From contig NZ_BCRK01000047.1 of the NCBI RefSeq assembly GCF_001552555.1, forward strand, positions 1 through 36,110: 36,110 nucleotides of DNA, written 5' to 3'. A model generated the notes under the pieces. That model saw only the letters and a list, made by a program, of their open reading frames with translations, did not search any database and had not been told where the DNA came from. This document shows positions 16,696 to 24,050 of the stretch, one piece after another. The stretch's first letter is position 1, and every line of letters starts with the position of its first letter. The stretch comes from Nocardiopsis trehalosi NBRC 14201 (GTDB lineage: Bacteria; Actinomycetota; Actinomycetes; Streptosporangiales; Streptosporangiaceae). The position numbers and the translations under genes were made by a program.

Positions 16696-17064
16696 TCAGG
16701 TCAGCAGGCGCGCCATCTCGCGCACCGACGGGCACGGCCAGCGCAGCATGCAGCACCGGCACCGGCGCGCCGCCGGGGCCTCGCCGCTGGACAGTCCGCC
16801 GCCGTCGCGCGGGCGGTGCAGGTCGAGGAGGGTGAGGCAGACGTCGGCGAACGCCGCCACCTCGGTCCGGGCGTTGGCGTAGAACGCGATGTCGTTGATG
16901 CGCAGCAGGGCGTTCTCGCCCGCCTGCGGCGGGATGCCGACGGTGTCGGGCGACCACGGCACCGCCTTGGCGGCGCGTTCCCGCACGCCCTCGATGAAGA
17001 GGCGCAGGCGCTCATGGTCGTCCAGTTGTCCCGTCGGGGACGCGAACATGTCCGAGACCGACAT
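16696..17064 (-). CDS. Small protein with Cys-rich C-terminal CRCC...PCPSVRE motif
   Basis: A 122-residue soluble protein. The first 90 residues look helical (DDHERLRLFIEGVRERAAKAV, then ENALLRINDIAFYANARTEVAAFADVCLTLLDLH). The tail is RRCRCCMLRWPCPSVREMARLL, with four cysteines in ten residues. The W-P-C-P-(S/T)-V-R ending after a Cys pair is a recurrent motif in small actinomycete proteins of unknown function. Metal binding or redox sensing is a guess from the cysteines. ATG 17064 has GGGGGAG five bases upstream. An inverted repeat at 17091-17111 lies in its promoter region. The next gene upstream on the same strand, 180 bases away, encodes the Cys/Gly-rich peptide. Confidence 0.75.
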   Translation of the reverse strand: MSVSDMFASPTGQLDDHERLRLFIEGVRERAAKAVPWSPDTVGIPPQAGENALLRINDIAFYANARTEVAAFADVCLTLLDLHRPRDGGGLSSGEAPAARRCRCCMLRWPCPSVREMARLLT

Positions 17065-17090
17065 CGGAACTCCCCCTGGGCCGCAGCTCA

Positions 17091-17111
17091 GCGACACTCG
17101 CCCTATGTCGC
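17091..17111 (-). promoter_or_regulatory. Inverted repeat upstream of the Cys-tailed protein
   Basis: GCGACA (17091-17096) and TGTCGC (17106-17111) flank nine bases that include TAGGGC on the minus strand, a possible -10 box, 27-47 bases upstream of the ATG. It is a plausible operator. Confidence 0.4.
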
Positions 17112-17244
17112 CCACCGTACCGTCGCCGTCACGGATTGTCGCGCCGGTCGGCCGGTCGGCGCGCCGCCGCGCGGCGCACCGGCGGGCAGGAGCCGCCGAA
17201 GGGTCGGGCCGCCCCGGGGGCGGGGCGGCCCGTGCGGCCGGCGG

Positions 17245-17355
17245 TCAGCCGCAGTTGCCGCCGCAGGAGCAGGAGCCGCCGCTCTGGCAGCCGCAGCCGC
17301 AACCGGAGCCGCAGTTGCAGCCGCCGGGCGGGGGAGCGGGCGTGGACGTGGGCAT
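17245..17355 (-). CDS. 36-residue Cys/Gly-rich peptide, possible metallothionein-like or RiPP-like
   Basis: After a 12-residue Thr/Pro/Gly leader (MPTSTPAPPPGG) the remaining 24 residues are almost only Cys, Gly and Ser, with eight cysteines in CxC and CxCxC spacings (CNCGSGCGCGCQ, then SCSCGGNCG). ATG 17355 has GAGGAGG followed by GACC, a near-ideal ribosome binding site, which is the main support that it is real. CxC repeats are typical of metallothioneins. A Gly/Ser/Cys-rich core also resembles microcin-type azole peptide precursors, but no cyclodehydratase or other modifying enzyme is nearby. It lies 138 bases downstream of cydB on the same strand, so it may be co-transcribed with the bd-type oxidase. 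Function is unknown. Confidence 0.65.
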   Translation of the reverse strand: MPTSTPAPPPGGCNCGSGCGCGCQSGGSCSCGGNCG

Positions 17356-17493
17356 GGTCCCTCCTCGGTGGAAGACGCGGATCGGCGCGGTCCGCACCGG
17401 TCGGCCCGAGGGGCGGGCGCGGTGCGGGACCGGCATGGTGGGAGATGCCCGCAACCCGAGATCGGCAACCGTCGCCGTACCGATCCGCCGCCC

Positions 17494-18498
17494 TCAGGCG
17501 AAGAACCCCGCCGTCGGCGCGGGCCGGCGCAGCATCCGGTACAGCCACACCTGCCCCAGGACCATCAGCGGCACCACCGGGGCCAGTGCGTACCCGACCA
17601 GGGCGAGGGTGCCGCCGGGCACCGGCTCCACCGGCAGCGCGACCGCCGCCGCCACCACGAGCGGCGGCACCGCGATCGCCAGCGCCGAGGTGTGCCGCGA
17701 CAGGCGCGGCCCCGACAGCCCGGCGGTGGCCGCCAGGACCGCGCCCAGCACGGCCGCCGCCGCCAGGGCGGCCACCGGGCGGTCGGGCGCGGCGCCCGTG
17801 ATCAGGGCCGCGGCCGCCGCGACCCCTCCGGCGGCCAGGGCGGCGCGCGCCAGCACCCGCGTCGCCCGCCCCGCCGCGTCGGCGGCCTCCGCGGAGTCCA
17901 CCGCGGTCCCGGCACGCGCCGCCACCAGCAGCGCCCCGCCGCCCGCCGCCGGCGGCCCCGGCACGGTGACCGGCTCCGCCTCCGGCGGGACGAGCCGCTC
18001 GGCGCCGAACGCCGCGCCGCGCAGGGCGAACAGCGCGGTGACGCATACCGCGCACGCCAGCGCGAACGGCGACGCGGGGGAGCCGCCCGCCAGCAGCCCG
18101 CCGACCACGAGCCCCCACGCGCCGGCCAGCACCCAGCTCCCGGCCGTGATCGCCGCCTCCCACGTCCGGTGCCACGCCGGCGCGGCCACGCGCGAGCGGA
18201 ACCACAGCCCCGCGTCGCGGAGCAGCCACCCCGCGAGCAGGGCGGTCAGCACCGGCCACAGGTCGGCCACCAGCGCGGCCTTCAGCGCGGGGAACAGGCC
18301 GGCGACCACCCCCACCGCGCCGACCAGCCACACCTCCGTGCCGAGGAAGTAGGGGGCCGCCGCCGCCACCAGCCGGCGCCGCTCCGCGGGGGTGCGGGCG
18401 AGGTGCGGCAGCAGCATGCCCAGTCCGATGTCGCACCCCGCCAGCACGAAGTAGCCCACCATCAGGCCGGTGAGGAACAGGGCGGGAACGGTTTCCAT
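17494..18498 (-). CDS. cydB: Cytochrome bd-type oxidase subunit II (CydB-like)
   Basis: A 334-residue membrane protein, slightly shorter than usual CydB (about 340-380), with about eight hydrophobic segments. The first helix reads LTGLMVGYFVLAGCDIGLGMLLPHL, matching the family LDGFDxGxGML region except that the first Asp is Ala. Then APYFLGTEVWLVGAVGVVAGLFPALKAALVADLW matches the conserved N/G-x-E-V-W-L block. The end LVGYALAPVVPLMVLGQVWLYRMLRR is also typical. ATG 18498 has AGGAGA six bases upstream. The gene starts 26 bases after cydA. Its job is to pack against CydA in the quinol:O2 oxidoreductase. The divergence is shared with CydA, suggesting a variant subfamily. No cydDC is present. Confidence 0.85.
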   Translation of the reverse strand: METVPALFLTGLMVGYFVLAGCDIGLGMLLPHLARTPAERRRLVAAAAPYFLGTEVWLVGAVGVVAGLFPALKAALVADLWPVLTALLAGWLLRDAGLWFRSRVAAPAWHRTWEAAITAGSWVLAGAWGLVVGGLLAGGSPASPFALACAVCVTALFALRGAAFGAERLVPPEAEPVTVPGPPAAGGGALLVAARAGTAVDSAEAADAAGRATRVLARAALAAGGVAAAAALITGAAPDRPVAALAAAAVLGAVLAATAGLSGPRLSRHTSALAIAVPPLVVAAAVALPVEPVPGGTLALVGYALAPVVPLMVLGQVWLYRMLRRPAPTAGFFA

Positions 18499-18524
18499 GA
18501 GGTCTCCTGAAAGCGGGGAAAGGG

Positions 18525-19772
18525 CTAGGCGACGGGCACGGCGGGCGGTCGGGCGTCGGACTCGGGCGGCGGGGCGGGCGCCAGCGGGCCGCCGTCGGGG
18601 CCGCGCCGGGCGTAGCGGACCAGCAGCCACCAGGTGGTCCCGGCCAGCACCGCGAACGCCGCGGTGAACAGCGAGAACGACACCCCGGCGGCCACCGGGC
18701 CCAGGTCGGTCATCGCGTCGGCCGTGGTCAGGTGGTGGACGACCGCCCACGGCTGGCGCTCGGTCTCCCGGTAGACCCAGCCGCCGACGCTCGCCGCGTA
18801 CGGCAGCACCGGGGTGAGCACGACCGGCCACAGCGCCCACCGCAGCGGGCCCGGCGCCTTCGGCACCCAGGCGAGGAGCAGCGCCAGGGCCAGCAGCGAC
18901 ATCAGGGTCCAGCTCAGCACCATGACCATCTCGCCCGCCGCGCCGATCGCGGCCGCGGCGCCGCCGTCGTAGGCGTCCTCGACGGCGGCGATCTCCGCCG
19001 CCGTCAGGGTCAGCCCGCTGGTCGGTGGCGCGTCGGCGGCGGCGCCGAACTGCAGGCCGCCGGTTGCCGCCGTCGGCATCAGCGCCAGGGCGAGGACCAG
19101 CCCCGAGGCGCGCAGCGCGCGGATGAACATGCGGTCCGGGTCGGCGCCGCGCGCCAGGTGGTAGGCGCTCACGGCGGCCACCACCACCGCACCGACCATC
19201 AGCGTCCCCGCGACGACGTGGGCGAAGGCGAGCACCGCGGCCGGGTTGGCCAGGAGGGCGGTCGCGTCGGTGACGACCGCCGTGCCGCCGCGCATCTCGA
19301 AGCCGACGGGGGAGCGCAGGAACCCGTTCGCCACCAGCACCCAGTAGGCGGAGGCGTAGGCGGTGGCGGCGACCACCGCGAAGCAGGCCAGGTGCGCCCA
19401 CCGGTTCATCCGGTCCCACCCGAAGATCCACAGCCCGAGGAAGGTGGACTCCAGGAAGAACGCGACCATGGTCTCCACCGCCAGCGGGGCGCCGAACGCG
19501 TAGCCGAACGCCTCGCTCAACCCGCTCCAGTTGACGGCGAGCTGCAGCTCCATGACCAGCCCCGACAGGACGCCCATGCCGTAGTTCACGACGTACAGGC
19601 CGCCCCAGAACCGGACGGCGCGCAGCCGGGCGGGATCGCGGCGCAGGACCGCGCCGAGCTGCCCGAACAGGATGAACGGCGCGAGGCCGAGCGTGAACGC
19701 CACGAACAGGTAGTGCGTGGCGGCGGTGAACGAGAACTGGAGCCGGGCGAGCAGGAGCGGGTCGTCGAACAT
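18525..19772 (-). CDS. cydA: Cytochrome bd-type oxidase subunit I (CydA-like), divergent quinol region
   Basis: A 415-residue polytopic protein, short for CydA (440-520). Heme ligands can be placed by motif: His20 (FTAATHYLF), His185 (FAHVVAG) and a Met in GEMVMV (282 or 284). The paired glutamates ETMVAFFLESTFLG (100, 108) and the terminal motif GWVYRETERQPW (Glu336, Arg339, Gln340) are intact, so the oxygen-reducing core looks functional. The Q-loop is reduced to about 40 residues. By eye, TAAEIAAVEDAY aligns with the E. coli K252-LAAI-E257 segment, keeping the Glu (265) but with Glu260 in place of the Lys. A variant of the bd superfamily is likely. ATG 19772 has GAGG upstream. It follows the second two-component operon after a 207-base gap with terminators. 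Confidence 0.85.
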   Translation of the reverse strand: MFDDPLLLARLQFSFTAATHYLFVAFTLGLAPFILFGQLGAVLRRDPARLRAVRFWGGLYVVNYGMGVLSGLVMELQLAVNWSGLSEAFGYAFGAPLAVETMVAFFLESTFLGLWIFGWDRMNRWAHLACFAVVAATAYASAYWVLVANGFLRSPVGFEMRGGTAVVTDATALLANPAAVLAFAHVVAGTLMVGAVVVAAVSAYHLARGADPDRMFIRALRASGLVLALALMPTAATGGLQFGAAADAPPTSGLTLTAAEIAAVEDAYDGGAAAAIGAAGEMVMVLSWTLMSLLALALLLAWVPKAPGPLRWALWPVVLTPVLPYAASVGGWVYRETERQPWAVVHHLTTADAMTDLGPVAAGVSFSLFTAAFAVLAGTTWWLLVRYARRGPDGGPLAPAPPPESDARPPAVPVA

Positions 19773-19937
19773 GTCGGGGCGCCTCAGCGGTCGGTCGGAC
19801 GGGACGCCCCGATGGTGGCGGTGCGCCGCCCGCCCCCGCATCACCCGCCGGGAGGCTTGGCCCCTACCTCCCGCGGTGGCCCCGGGTGCCCCCGCCTACG
19901 CCCCGCGGCGTAAGGGGCGCCCCGGGGTTCCCCGGAG

Positions 19938-19980
19938 GCCGCCCCCGGGGGGCGGCGCGGACCCGCCCCACCCGGCGGGT
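19938..19980 (-). terminator. Tandem hairpins after the second response regulator
   Basis: ACCCGCC (19961-19967) with GGCGGGT (19974-19980) directly abuts the stop codon. A second stem, GCCGCCC (19938-19944) with GGGCGGC (19950-19956), follows. Both lie between the regulator and cydA on the same strand, so cydAB probably has its own promoter. Confidence 0.6.
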
Positions 19981-20645
19981 CAGTCCGTCCAGCCGGGCGC
20001 GACCAGGCAGGTCTCGTAGGCCAGCACCACCAGCTGCGCGCGGTCGCGCACCCGCAGCTTGACCATGGCCCGGCTGACGTGGGTCTTGGCGGTGGCCGGG
20101 CTGACCACCAGGCGCTGGGCGATCTCCTCGTTGGACAGCCCGGCGCCGACCAGCGCCACCACCTCCCGCTCGCGGTCGGTCAGCCCGTTCAGCCGCGCCG
20201 ACGGCTCCGGACGGCGCGGCCGGGCCGCGTAGTCGGCGATCAGCCGCCGGGTCACGGTGGGCGACAGCAGCGCGTCGCCGCGCGCCACCACCCGCACGCC
20301 CTGGAGCAGGTCCTCGGGCTCGGTGTCCTTGACCAGGAACCCGCTGGCGCCCGTGCGCAGCGCCTCGAAGATGTACTCGTCCAGGTCGAAGGTGGTGAGG
20401 ATGACGATGCGCACGCCGGCCAGCCCCGGGTCGCCCAGGATGAGCCGGGTGGCCTCCAGGCCGTCGAGCACGGGCATGCGGACGTCCATCAGCACGACGT
20501 CCGGGCGCACGGCGGCGGCCAGCCGCACGGCCTCGCGGCCGTCCCCGGCCTCGGCCACGACGGTGATGTCGGGGGCGCTGTCCAGCAGGGCGCGGAAACC
20601 GGCGCGGACCAGGGCCTGGTCGTCGGCGATGAGCACACGGATCAC
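19980..20645 (-). CDS. NarL/LuxR-family response regulator
   Basis: A 221-residue response regulator. The receiver domain starts IRVLIADDQALVRAGFRALLD, with phosphoacceptor Asp54 in VLMDVRMPVLDG, Thr in ILTTFDLDEY and Lys in FLVKDTEPEDLL. The LuxR helix-turn-helix is LTDREREVVALVGAGLSNEEIAQRLVVSPATAKTHVSRAMVKL. The GTG start lies three bases after the kinase stop, so the two are translated as a unit. This sequence type is common in streptomycetes and relatives, usually controlling an adjacent transporter. Here the neighbours are cydAB downstream and an EamA exporter upstream, either of which could be a target. Confidence 0.93.
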   Translation of the reverse strand: MIRVLIADDQALVRAGFRALLDSAPDITVVAEAGDGREAVRLAAAVRPDVVLMDVRMPVLDGLEATRLILGDPGLAGVRIVILTTFDLDEYIFEALRTGASGFLVKDTEPEDLLQGVRVVARGDALLSPTVTRRLIADYAARPRRPEPSARLNGLTDREREVVALVGAGLSNEEIAQRLVVSPATAKTHVSRAMVKLRVRDRAQLVVLAYETCLVAPGWTD

Positions 20646-20648
20646 GGG

Positions 20649-21845
20649 TCACGGCTCCGGGGAGGGCGCGGGGGCGGAGAGGGGGTCGGGCGGCTCGGCG
20701 GGGTCGGGCAGCCGTGCCCGCACGGTGAACCCGCCGTCCGGGTCGGGCGCGGCGTCCAGCCCGCCGCCCAGCGCGGCGGCGCGCTCGCGCATCCCCATGA
20801 TGCCGTTGCCCGGGGTGAACCCCTCGGCGGGGGCCGCGCCGTCGTCGCGCACCAGCACGTCCAGGCCGTCGGCGGTGTACTCCAGCTCCACGTCCGCACC
20901 CGACGCCCGCGCGTGGCGGACCGTGTTCGTCAGCGACTCCTGCACGATCCGGTAGGCGGCCGCCGCGACGTTGGTCGACAGCCGCCGGGGCGTGCCCCGG
21001 GTGCGCACCCGCACGTCCAGGCCGGCGCCGCGGGTGCCGTCGACCAGCTCGTCCAGCCGGTCCAGGTCCGGGGTGGGGGCGCGCGGCGCGCGCTCGTCGA
21101 CGGCGCGCAGCACGTTCAGCGTCGCCCGCAGCTCGCGCAGGGTCTCCCTGCTGGTGCGCTTGATCGTGGCCAGCGCCTCGGCCGCCCGCTCCGGCTCGCT
21201 GTCGATCAGGTACAGGGCGGTCCCCGCCTGCACGTTGATCAGCGAGATGTTGTGCGCGACCGTGTCGTGCACCTCGCGGGCGAGCTGCACCCGCTCGTCG
21301 GCGGCGCGCCGCCGGATCGCCTCCTCGCGCGAGCGCGCGGCCTCGCCGGCGCGCTCGCGGACCACCGCCCGGTACTCGCCGCCCTTGCGGGCGGCCTCGG
21401 CCGAGATCAGCACGACGAGCATCCAGGCGAGCATGCCCAGCGCCGGGCCGAGCCGCGGCGCGCCGTAGGCGAACGCCTCCCACAGGTGGATGGCGAGGAA
21501 CTGCTCGACGCCTAGCAGCCACGCCTGCCACCGGTAGCCGCGCACCGCCGCCCCGAACAGCGCCACCGCGCCGGCCGCGAGCACCATGCCGTCGGGGAAC
21601 CCCATGGGGTAGTACAGGGTCGACGCGGTGGTGCTGACCACGGCGGCCGGCACCGGGAACCGGGACCGCCACGCCAGCGGCGCCACCGCCACCGCGATGA
21701 CCAGGTACCCCCACGGCCACAGCGGGCGCACCCCCTCCGCCGCGTACGGCCCGGACTCCAGGAACACGGCGGAGCACACGGACAGCGCGGCGACCGCGAG
21801 GGCGGTCGCGAGGTCCGTGGACGACGGGCGGAGGCGGGAGGGCAC
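20649..21845 (-). CDS. NarL-family sensor histidine kinase (HisKA_3)
   Basis: A 398-residue membrane kinase. Residues 10-150 form about five transmembrane segments with very short loops. A coiled-coil linker (EYRAVVRERAGEAARSREEAIRRRAADERVQ) leads to the phosphoacceptor motif REVHDTVAHN with His193. The ATPase domain has VQESLTNTVRHA (N-box) and VRDDGAAPAEGFTPGNGIMGMRERAAALGG (G-boxes), followed by a Pro/Asp tail. The GTG start is set by a TACTTT -10 box six bases upstream, so the mRNA is probably leaderless. An inverted repeat CACCCC/GGGGTG (21843-21848 and 21865-21870) brackets the promoter and the start codon and may be a self-control site. Confidence 0.92.
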   Translation of the reverse strand: MPSRLRPSSTDLATALAVAALSVCSAVFLESGPYAAEGVRPLWPWGYLVIAVAVAPLAWRSRFPVPAAVVSTTASTLYYPMGFPDGMVLAAGAVALFGAAVRGYRWQAWLLGVEQFLAIHLWEAFAYGAPRLGPALGMLAWMLVVLISAEAARKGGEYRAVVRERAGEAARSREEAIRRRAADERVQLAREVHDTVAHNISLINVQAGTALYLIDSEPERAAEALATIKRTSRETLRELRATLNVLRAVDERAPRAPTPDLDRLDELVDGTRGAGLDVRVRTRGTPRRLSTNVAAAAYRIVQESLTNTVRHARASGADVELEYTADGLDVLVRDDGAAPAEGFTPGNGIMGMRERAAALGGGLDAAPDPDGGFTVRARLPDPAEPPDPLSAPAPSPEP

Positions 21846-21870
21846 CCCTCGAAAGTACGCGGTCGGGGTG
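21843..21870 (-). promoter_or_regulatory. Leaderless promoter with flanking inverted repeat
   Basis: On the minus strand TACTTT (21857-21852) is followed by six bases and GTG 21845. CACCCC (21870-21865) and GGGGTG (21848-21843) are inverted repeats on either side of the -10 box. Confidence 0.5.
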
Positions 21871-21913
21871 GTGGTGGCGCGTCCTCCGCGGGGCGGATCG
21901 GTCCCGCCCCCGG

Positions 21914-22888
21914 CTACTCCCGGGGGAGTACGCGCGGCCGCGACCGCCTCCGCTCCCACGCGTCCGCCACCGGATCGGCCGCCATGGCGGCGACGAGCAG
22001 CACCGCCCCCGCCACCCCCGGCGCGGTCATCCGCTCGCCCAGCAGCGCCGCCGACAGCAGGGCCGCCGTCAGCGGCTCGGCGATGCTGCCCACGGCCGCC
22101 GCGGCGTCGGAGGCGCCGCGCAGCCCGGCGAAGAACAGCAGGTAGGCCAGGCCCGTCGGCACCAGGCCGAGGAACAGCAGCAGGGCCAGCGGCTCCGGGG
22201 CCACCGGGACCGCCATGCCCGCCGCCAGCCCGAACGGGGCCAGCAGCACCCCGCCGCCCAGCAGCCCCAGCCCGGCGTTGGCGACCGGGTCGAGCCCCGC
22301 CGGGGGCACCCGGTTGACCAGGGTCAGCACCGAGAACACCAGCCCCGCGCCGAGCGCGCAGGCCAGCCCGGCCGCGAGCCGGTCGGCGGGTGCGTCGGCG
22401 GCGGGGAACCCGGACAGCAGCGCCAGCCCCGCGACGGCCGGCAGCACGGCGGCGGTCAGCCGGGGGGTGGGGCGGCGGCGGGCCGCCAGGCAGATCCCGG
22501 CGGCGACGAACACCGGGACGCTGCCGATCTTGACCAGCGTCGCCAGGCCCACCGGGACCAGCGCCAGGGACGCGAAGTACAGCAGCTGGAAGACCGCGTG
22601 CAGGGCGGCGTTGACGGCGAGCCGCCGGACCACCGGCCGGGTGGGGCGGCGCAGCGCCCGCAGTCGGCCCGTGGCGGCCGCCACCGCCGCGATGAGCGCC
22701 CCGCCGACGAGCAGCCGGTAGGCGGCGACCGCCGGGGCGGACAGCCCCGCGTCGGCCTGGAGGAGGTGGCCGGCGATACCGCCGGTGCCCCACAGCACGC
22801 CGGCGGCGAGCAGCAGCGCCAGGCCGCGCCGGGCGGCGGGCGTGGCGGGGGAGGACACGGCCAAAACGGCCGAGGGAAGAGAGGACAC
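21914..22888 (-). CDS. EamA/DMT-family transporter
   Basis: A 324-residue ten-segment membrane protein made of two EamA repeats (about residues 20-150 and 165-300), the drug/metabolite transporter superfamily, which exports amino acids, related metabolites or drugs. The first helix reads LALLLAAGVLWGTGGIAGHLLQ. The second repeat contains ALGAGLVFSVLTLVNRV, and the closing helices GSIAEPLTAALLSAALLGERMT carry the conserved EP and LGE turns of the family. The GTG start has GGAG eight bases upstream. The leader contains a short open frame and two hairpins, pointing to translation-dependent control. The cargo cannot be told from sequence. Confidence 0.9.
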   Translation of the reverse strand: MSSLPSAVLAVSSPATPAARRGLALLLAAGVLWGTGGIAGHLLQADAGLSAPAVAAYRLLVGGALIAAVAAATGRLRALRRPTRPVVRRLAVNAALHAVFQLLYFASLALVPVGLATLVKIGSVPVFVAAGICLAARRRPTPRLTAAVLPAVAGLALLSGFPAADAPADRLAAGLACALGAGLVFSVLTLVNRVPPAGLDPVANAGLGLLGGGVLLAPFGLAAGMAVPVAPEPLALLLFLGLVPTGLAYLLFFAGLRGASDAAAAVGSIAEPLTAALLSAALLGERMTAPGVAGAVLLVAAMAADPVADAWERRRSRPRVLPRE

Positions 22889-22981
22889 GGTGGAGACTCC
22901 GTCGACGACGACACAGGGGACCGGATCGTCGGGACGTCAGGCGGGCGGCCGGTGCGCGGGCACGGAACGGGCGCCCGGGGC

Positions 22982-23027
22982 CACCGCGCGGACCACGCGG
23001 TGCGACGCCCCGGTCAGGACCGGGGCG
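22982..23027 (-). promoter_or_regulatory. Two tandem hairpins in the EamA leader (candidate attenuator)
   Basis: On the minus strand the first stem is CGCCCCGGT/ACCGGGGCG (23027-23019 and 23014-23006; 9 bp, 4-nt loop), overlapping the stop codon of the leader frame. The second is CACCGCG/CGCGGTG (23002-22996 and 22988-22982; 7 bp, 7-nt loop). They lie 93 bases or more upstream of the exporter start. A ribosome halted at the leader stop would block the first stem. Confidence 0.5.
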
Positions 23028-23061
23028 GGGGCGTGACGAAGAGCCGTGTCTGGTGGATCAT
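23014..23061 (-). CDS. Putative 15-residue leader peptide ending PPPRS
   Basis: ATG 23061 starts MIHQTRLFVTPPPRS and stops at TGA 23016-23014. A TACAGT -10 box ends exactly six bases before the ATG, so a transcript would start on the start codon. The three consecutive prolines just before the stop are a known kind of ribosome-stalling sequence relieved by EF-P. The stop codon lies inside a 9-bp hairpin. The EamA exporter starts 125 bases downstream on the same strand. Translation is inferred, not shown, and the frame is short enough to arise by chance. Confidence 0.4.
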   Translation of the reverse strand: MIHQTRLFVTPPPRS

Positions 23062-23067
23062 GGGACG

Positions 23068-23073
23068 ACTGTA
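23068..23073 (-). promoter_or_regulatory. -10 box of the EamA leader transcript
   Basis: TACAGT on the minus strand fits TANNNT and ends six bases before the leader ATG. It puts a leader of about 175 nt ahead of the exporter. Confidence 0.5.
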
Positions 23074-23214
23074 CCAGCCGTCCGCCGCCGCCCCCGGCGG
23101 ACGGGCGCGCCGCCCGGCGGCGGGAACGCCCCGGCCGGACCGCGCGTCCAAGCCCCCGCCGCCGCGCAGCAGCGGCGCGCCACGACCCCACCCCAGGAGC
23201 GACCGGACCGCCGA

Positions 23215-24020
23215 TGAACGTCCCGCACTACGGCCCCCACCACGGACCGCCCTACGGCCACCCCGGCTACGGCCCCCCGGGGTACGGCCCGCCCGGCTAC
23301 GGTCCCCCGCCCCCGCCCGGACCCCCGCCCGGCTACGGTCCCCCGCCCGGCCCGCCGCCCGCCGGGCCCGCGCCGCAGATCGACCTCGACGCGATCCTCA
23401 CCGAGTCGCTGGACGAGGCGCGCATGCACCTGCGGGTCATCCTGAACACCGACGTGACCCAGCTCGGCGGCGACAAGCTCGCGTACTCGGTGAACGCGGG
23501 GCTGACCGCGATGATCGTCCGCCGCACCCCCGACCGCGACCGGTCGCTGGTCCTCGACAAGAGCCACACCCGCCGGTGGAACACCACCAAGCGCGACCTG
23601 TGGACCACGGCCCTGCGCAACATGGTCTACGAGCCCATCGAGGTGCAGACCCACGACACCAACGCCGACACCCCTGTGCACGTGGTGCAGGGCGCGGGCT
23701 GGCCGGGCGCCTCCCACGTCATGCGGCTGCCCGAGATCGTCCGCGAGCCGATGCCCTACGGCGCGATCGTGATGCTGCCGACCTCCAACACCATGGTCTA
23801 TGCCGTCCTGCGCAGCCGCCGGTCGCTGCCGCTGATCCCGTTCCTGTACCGCACCTCCACCGCCCTGGTCGGCGGCGAGCCGTTCGTCGACCAGCTCCTG
23901 TGGTGGCGCGACGGCAACGTCAACGGCATGTCGGTGCGCCCCGACCCCGGCGGCGGCGTCCAGGTCCGCCAGTCCGAGGAGTTCACCTTCCTGCTCGACC
24001 ACGAGCTGCCCGAGTACTGA
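23215..24020 (+). CDS. Unknown protein with Pro/Gly/Tyr-rich N-terminus
   Basis: A 268-residue soluble protein. Residues 1-55 are a low-complexity run of GYGPP and GPPP units, such as precede domains in many actinomycete membrane-associated or secretion-linked proteins. The rest (about 60-268) is one globular domain with a DUF1444-like pattern: DKLAYSVNAGLTAMIV, RWNTTKRDLWTTALRNMVYEPIEV, then HVMRLPEIVREPMPYGAIVMLPTSNTMVYAVLRS. That resemblance is from memory and only tentative. No signal peptide or membrane segment. AGGAG lies 14 bases before the ATG, rather far. It is divergent from the EamA leader and convergent with the next gene. Confidence 0.75.
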
Positions 24021-24038
24021 CGGCGGCCCGCGCCGCCG
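24021..24038. terminator. Bidirectional hairpin between convergent genes
   Basis: CGGCGGC (24021-24027) and GCCGCCG (24032-24038) with a 4-nt loop begin on the base after the stop codon of the upstream gene and end 12 bases before the convergent stop. Confidence 0.6.
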
Positions 24039-24050
24039 CCGGGGCCGCGG

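Noticed and set aside
17245-17355. RiPP biosynthetic cluster around the Cys/Gly peptide
   Set aside because: No cyclodehydratase, dehydratase, radical SAM enzyme or dedicated peptidase is encoded nearby. The FkbM methyltransferase is not a known RiPP partner.
19980-22888. Two-component pair, cydAB and EamA gene as one operon
   Set aside because: Two hairpins follow the response regulator, the kinase has its own promoter, and the EamA gene has a separate leader.
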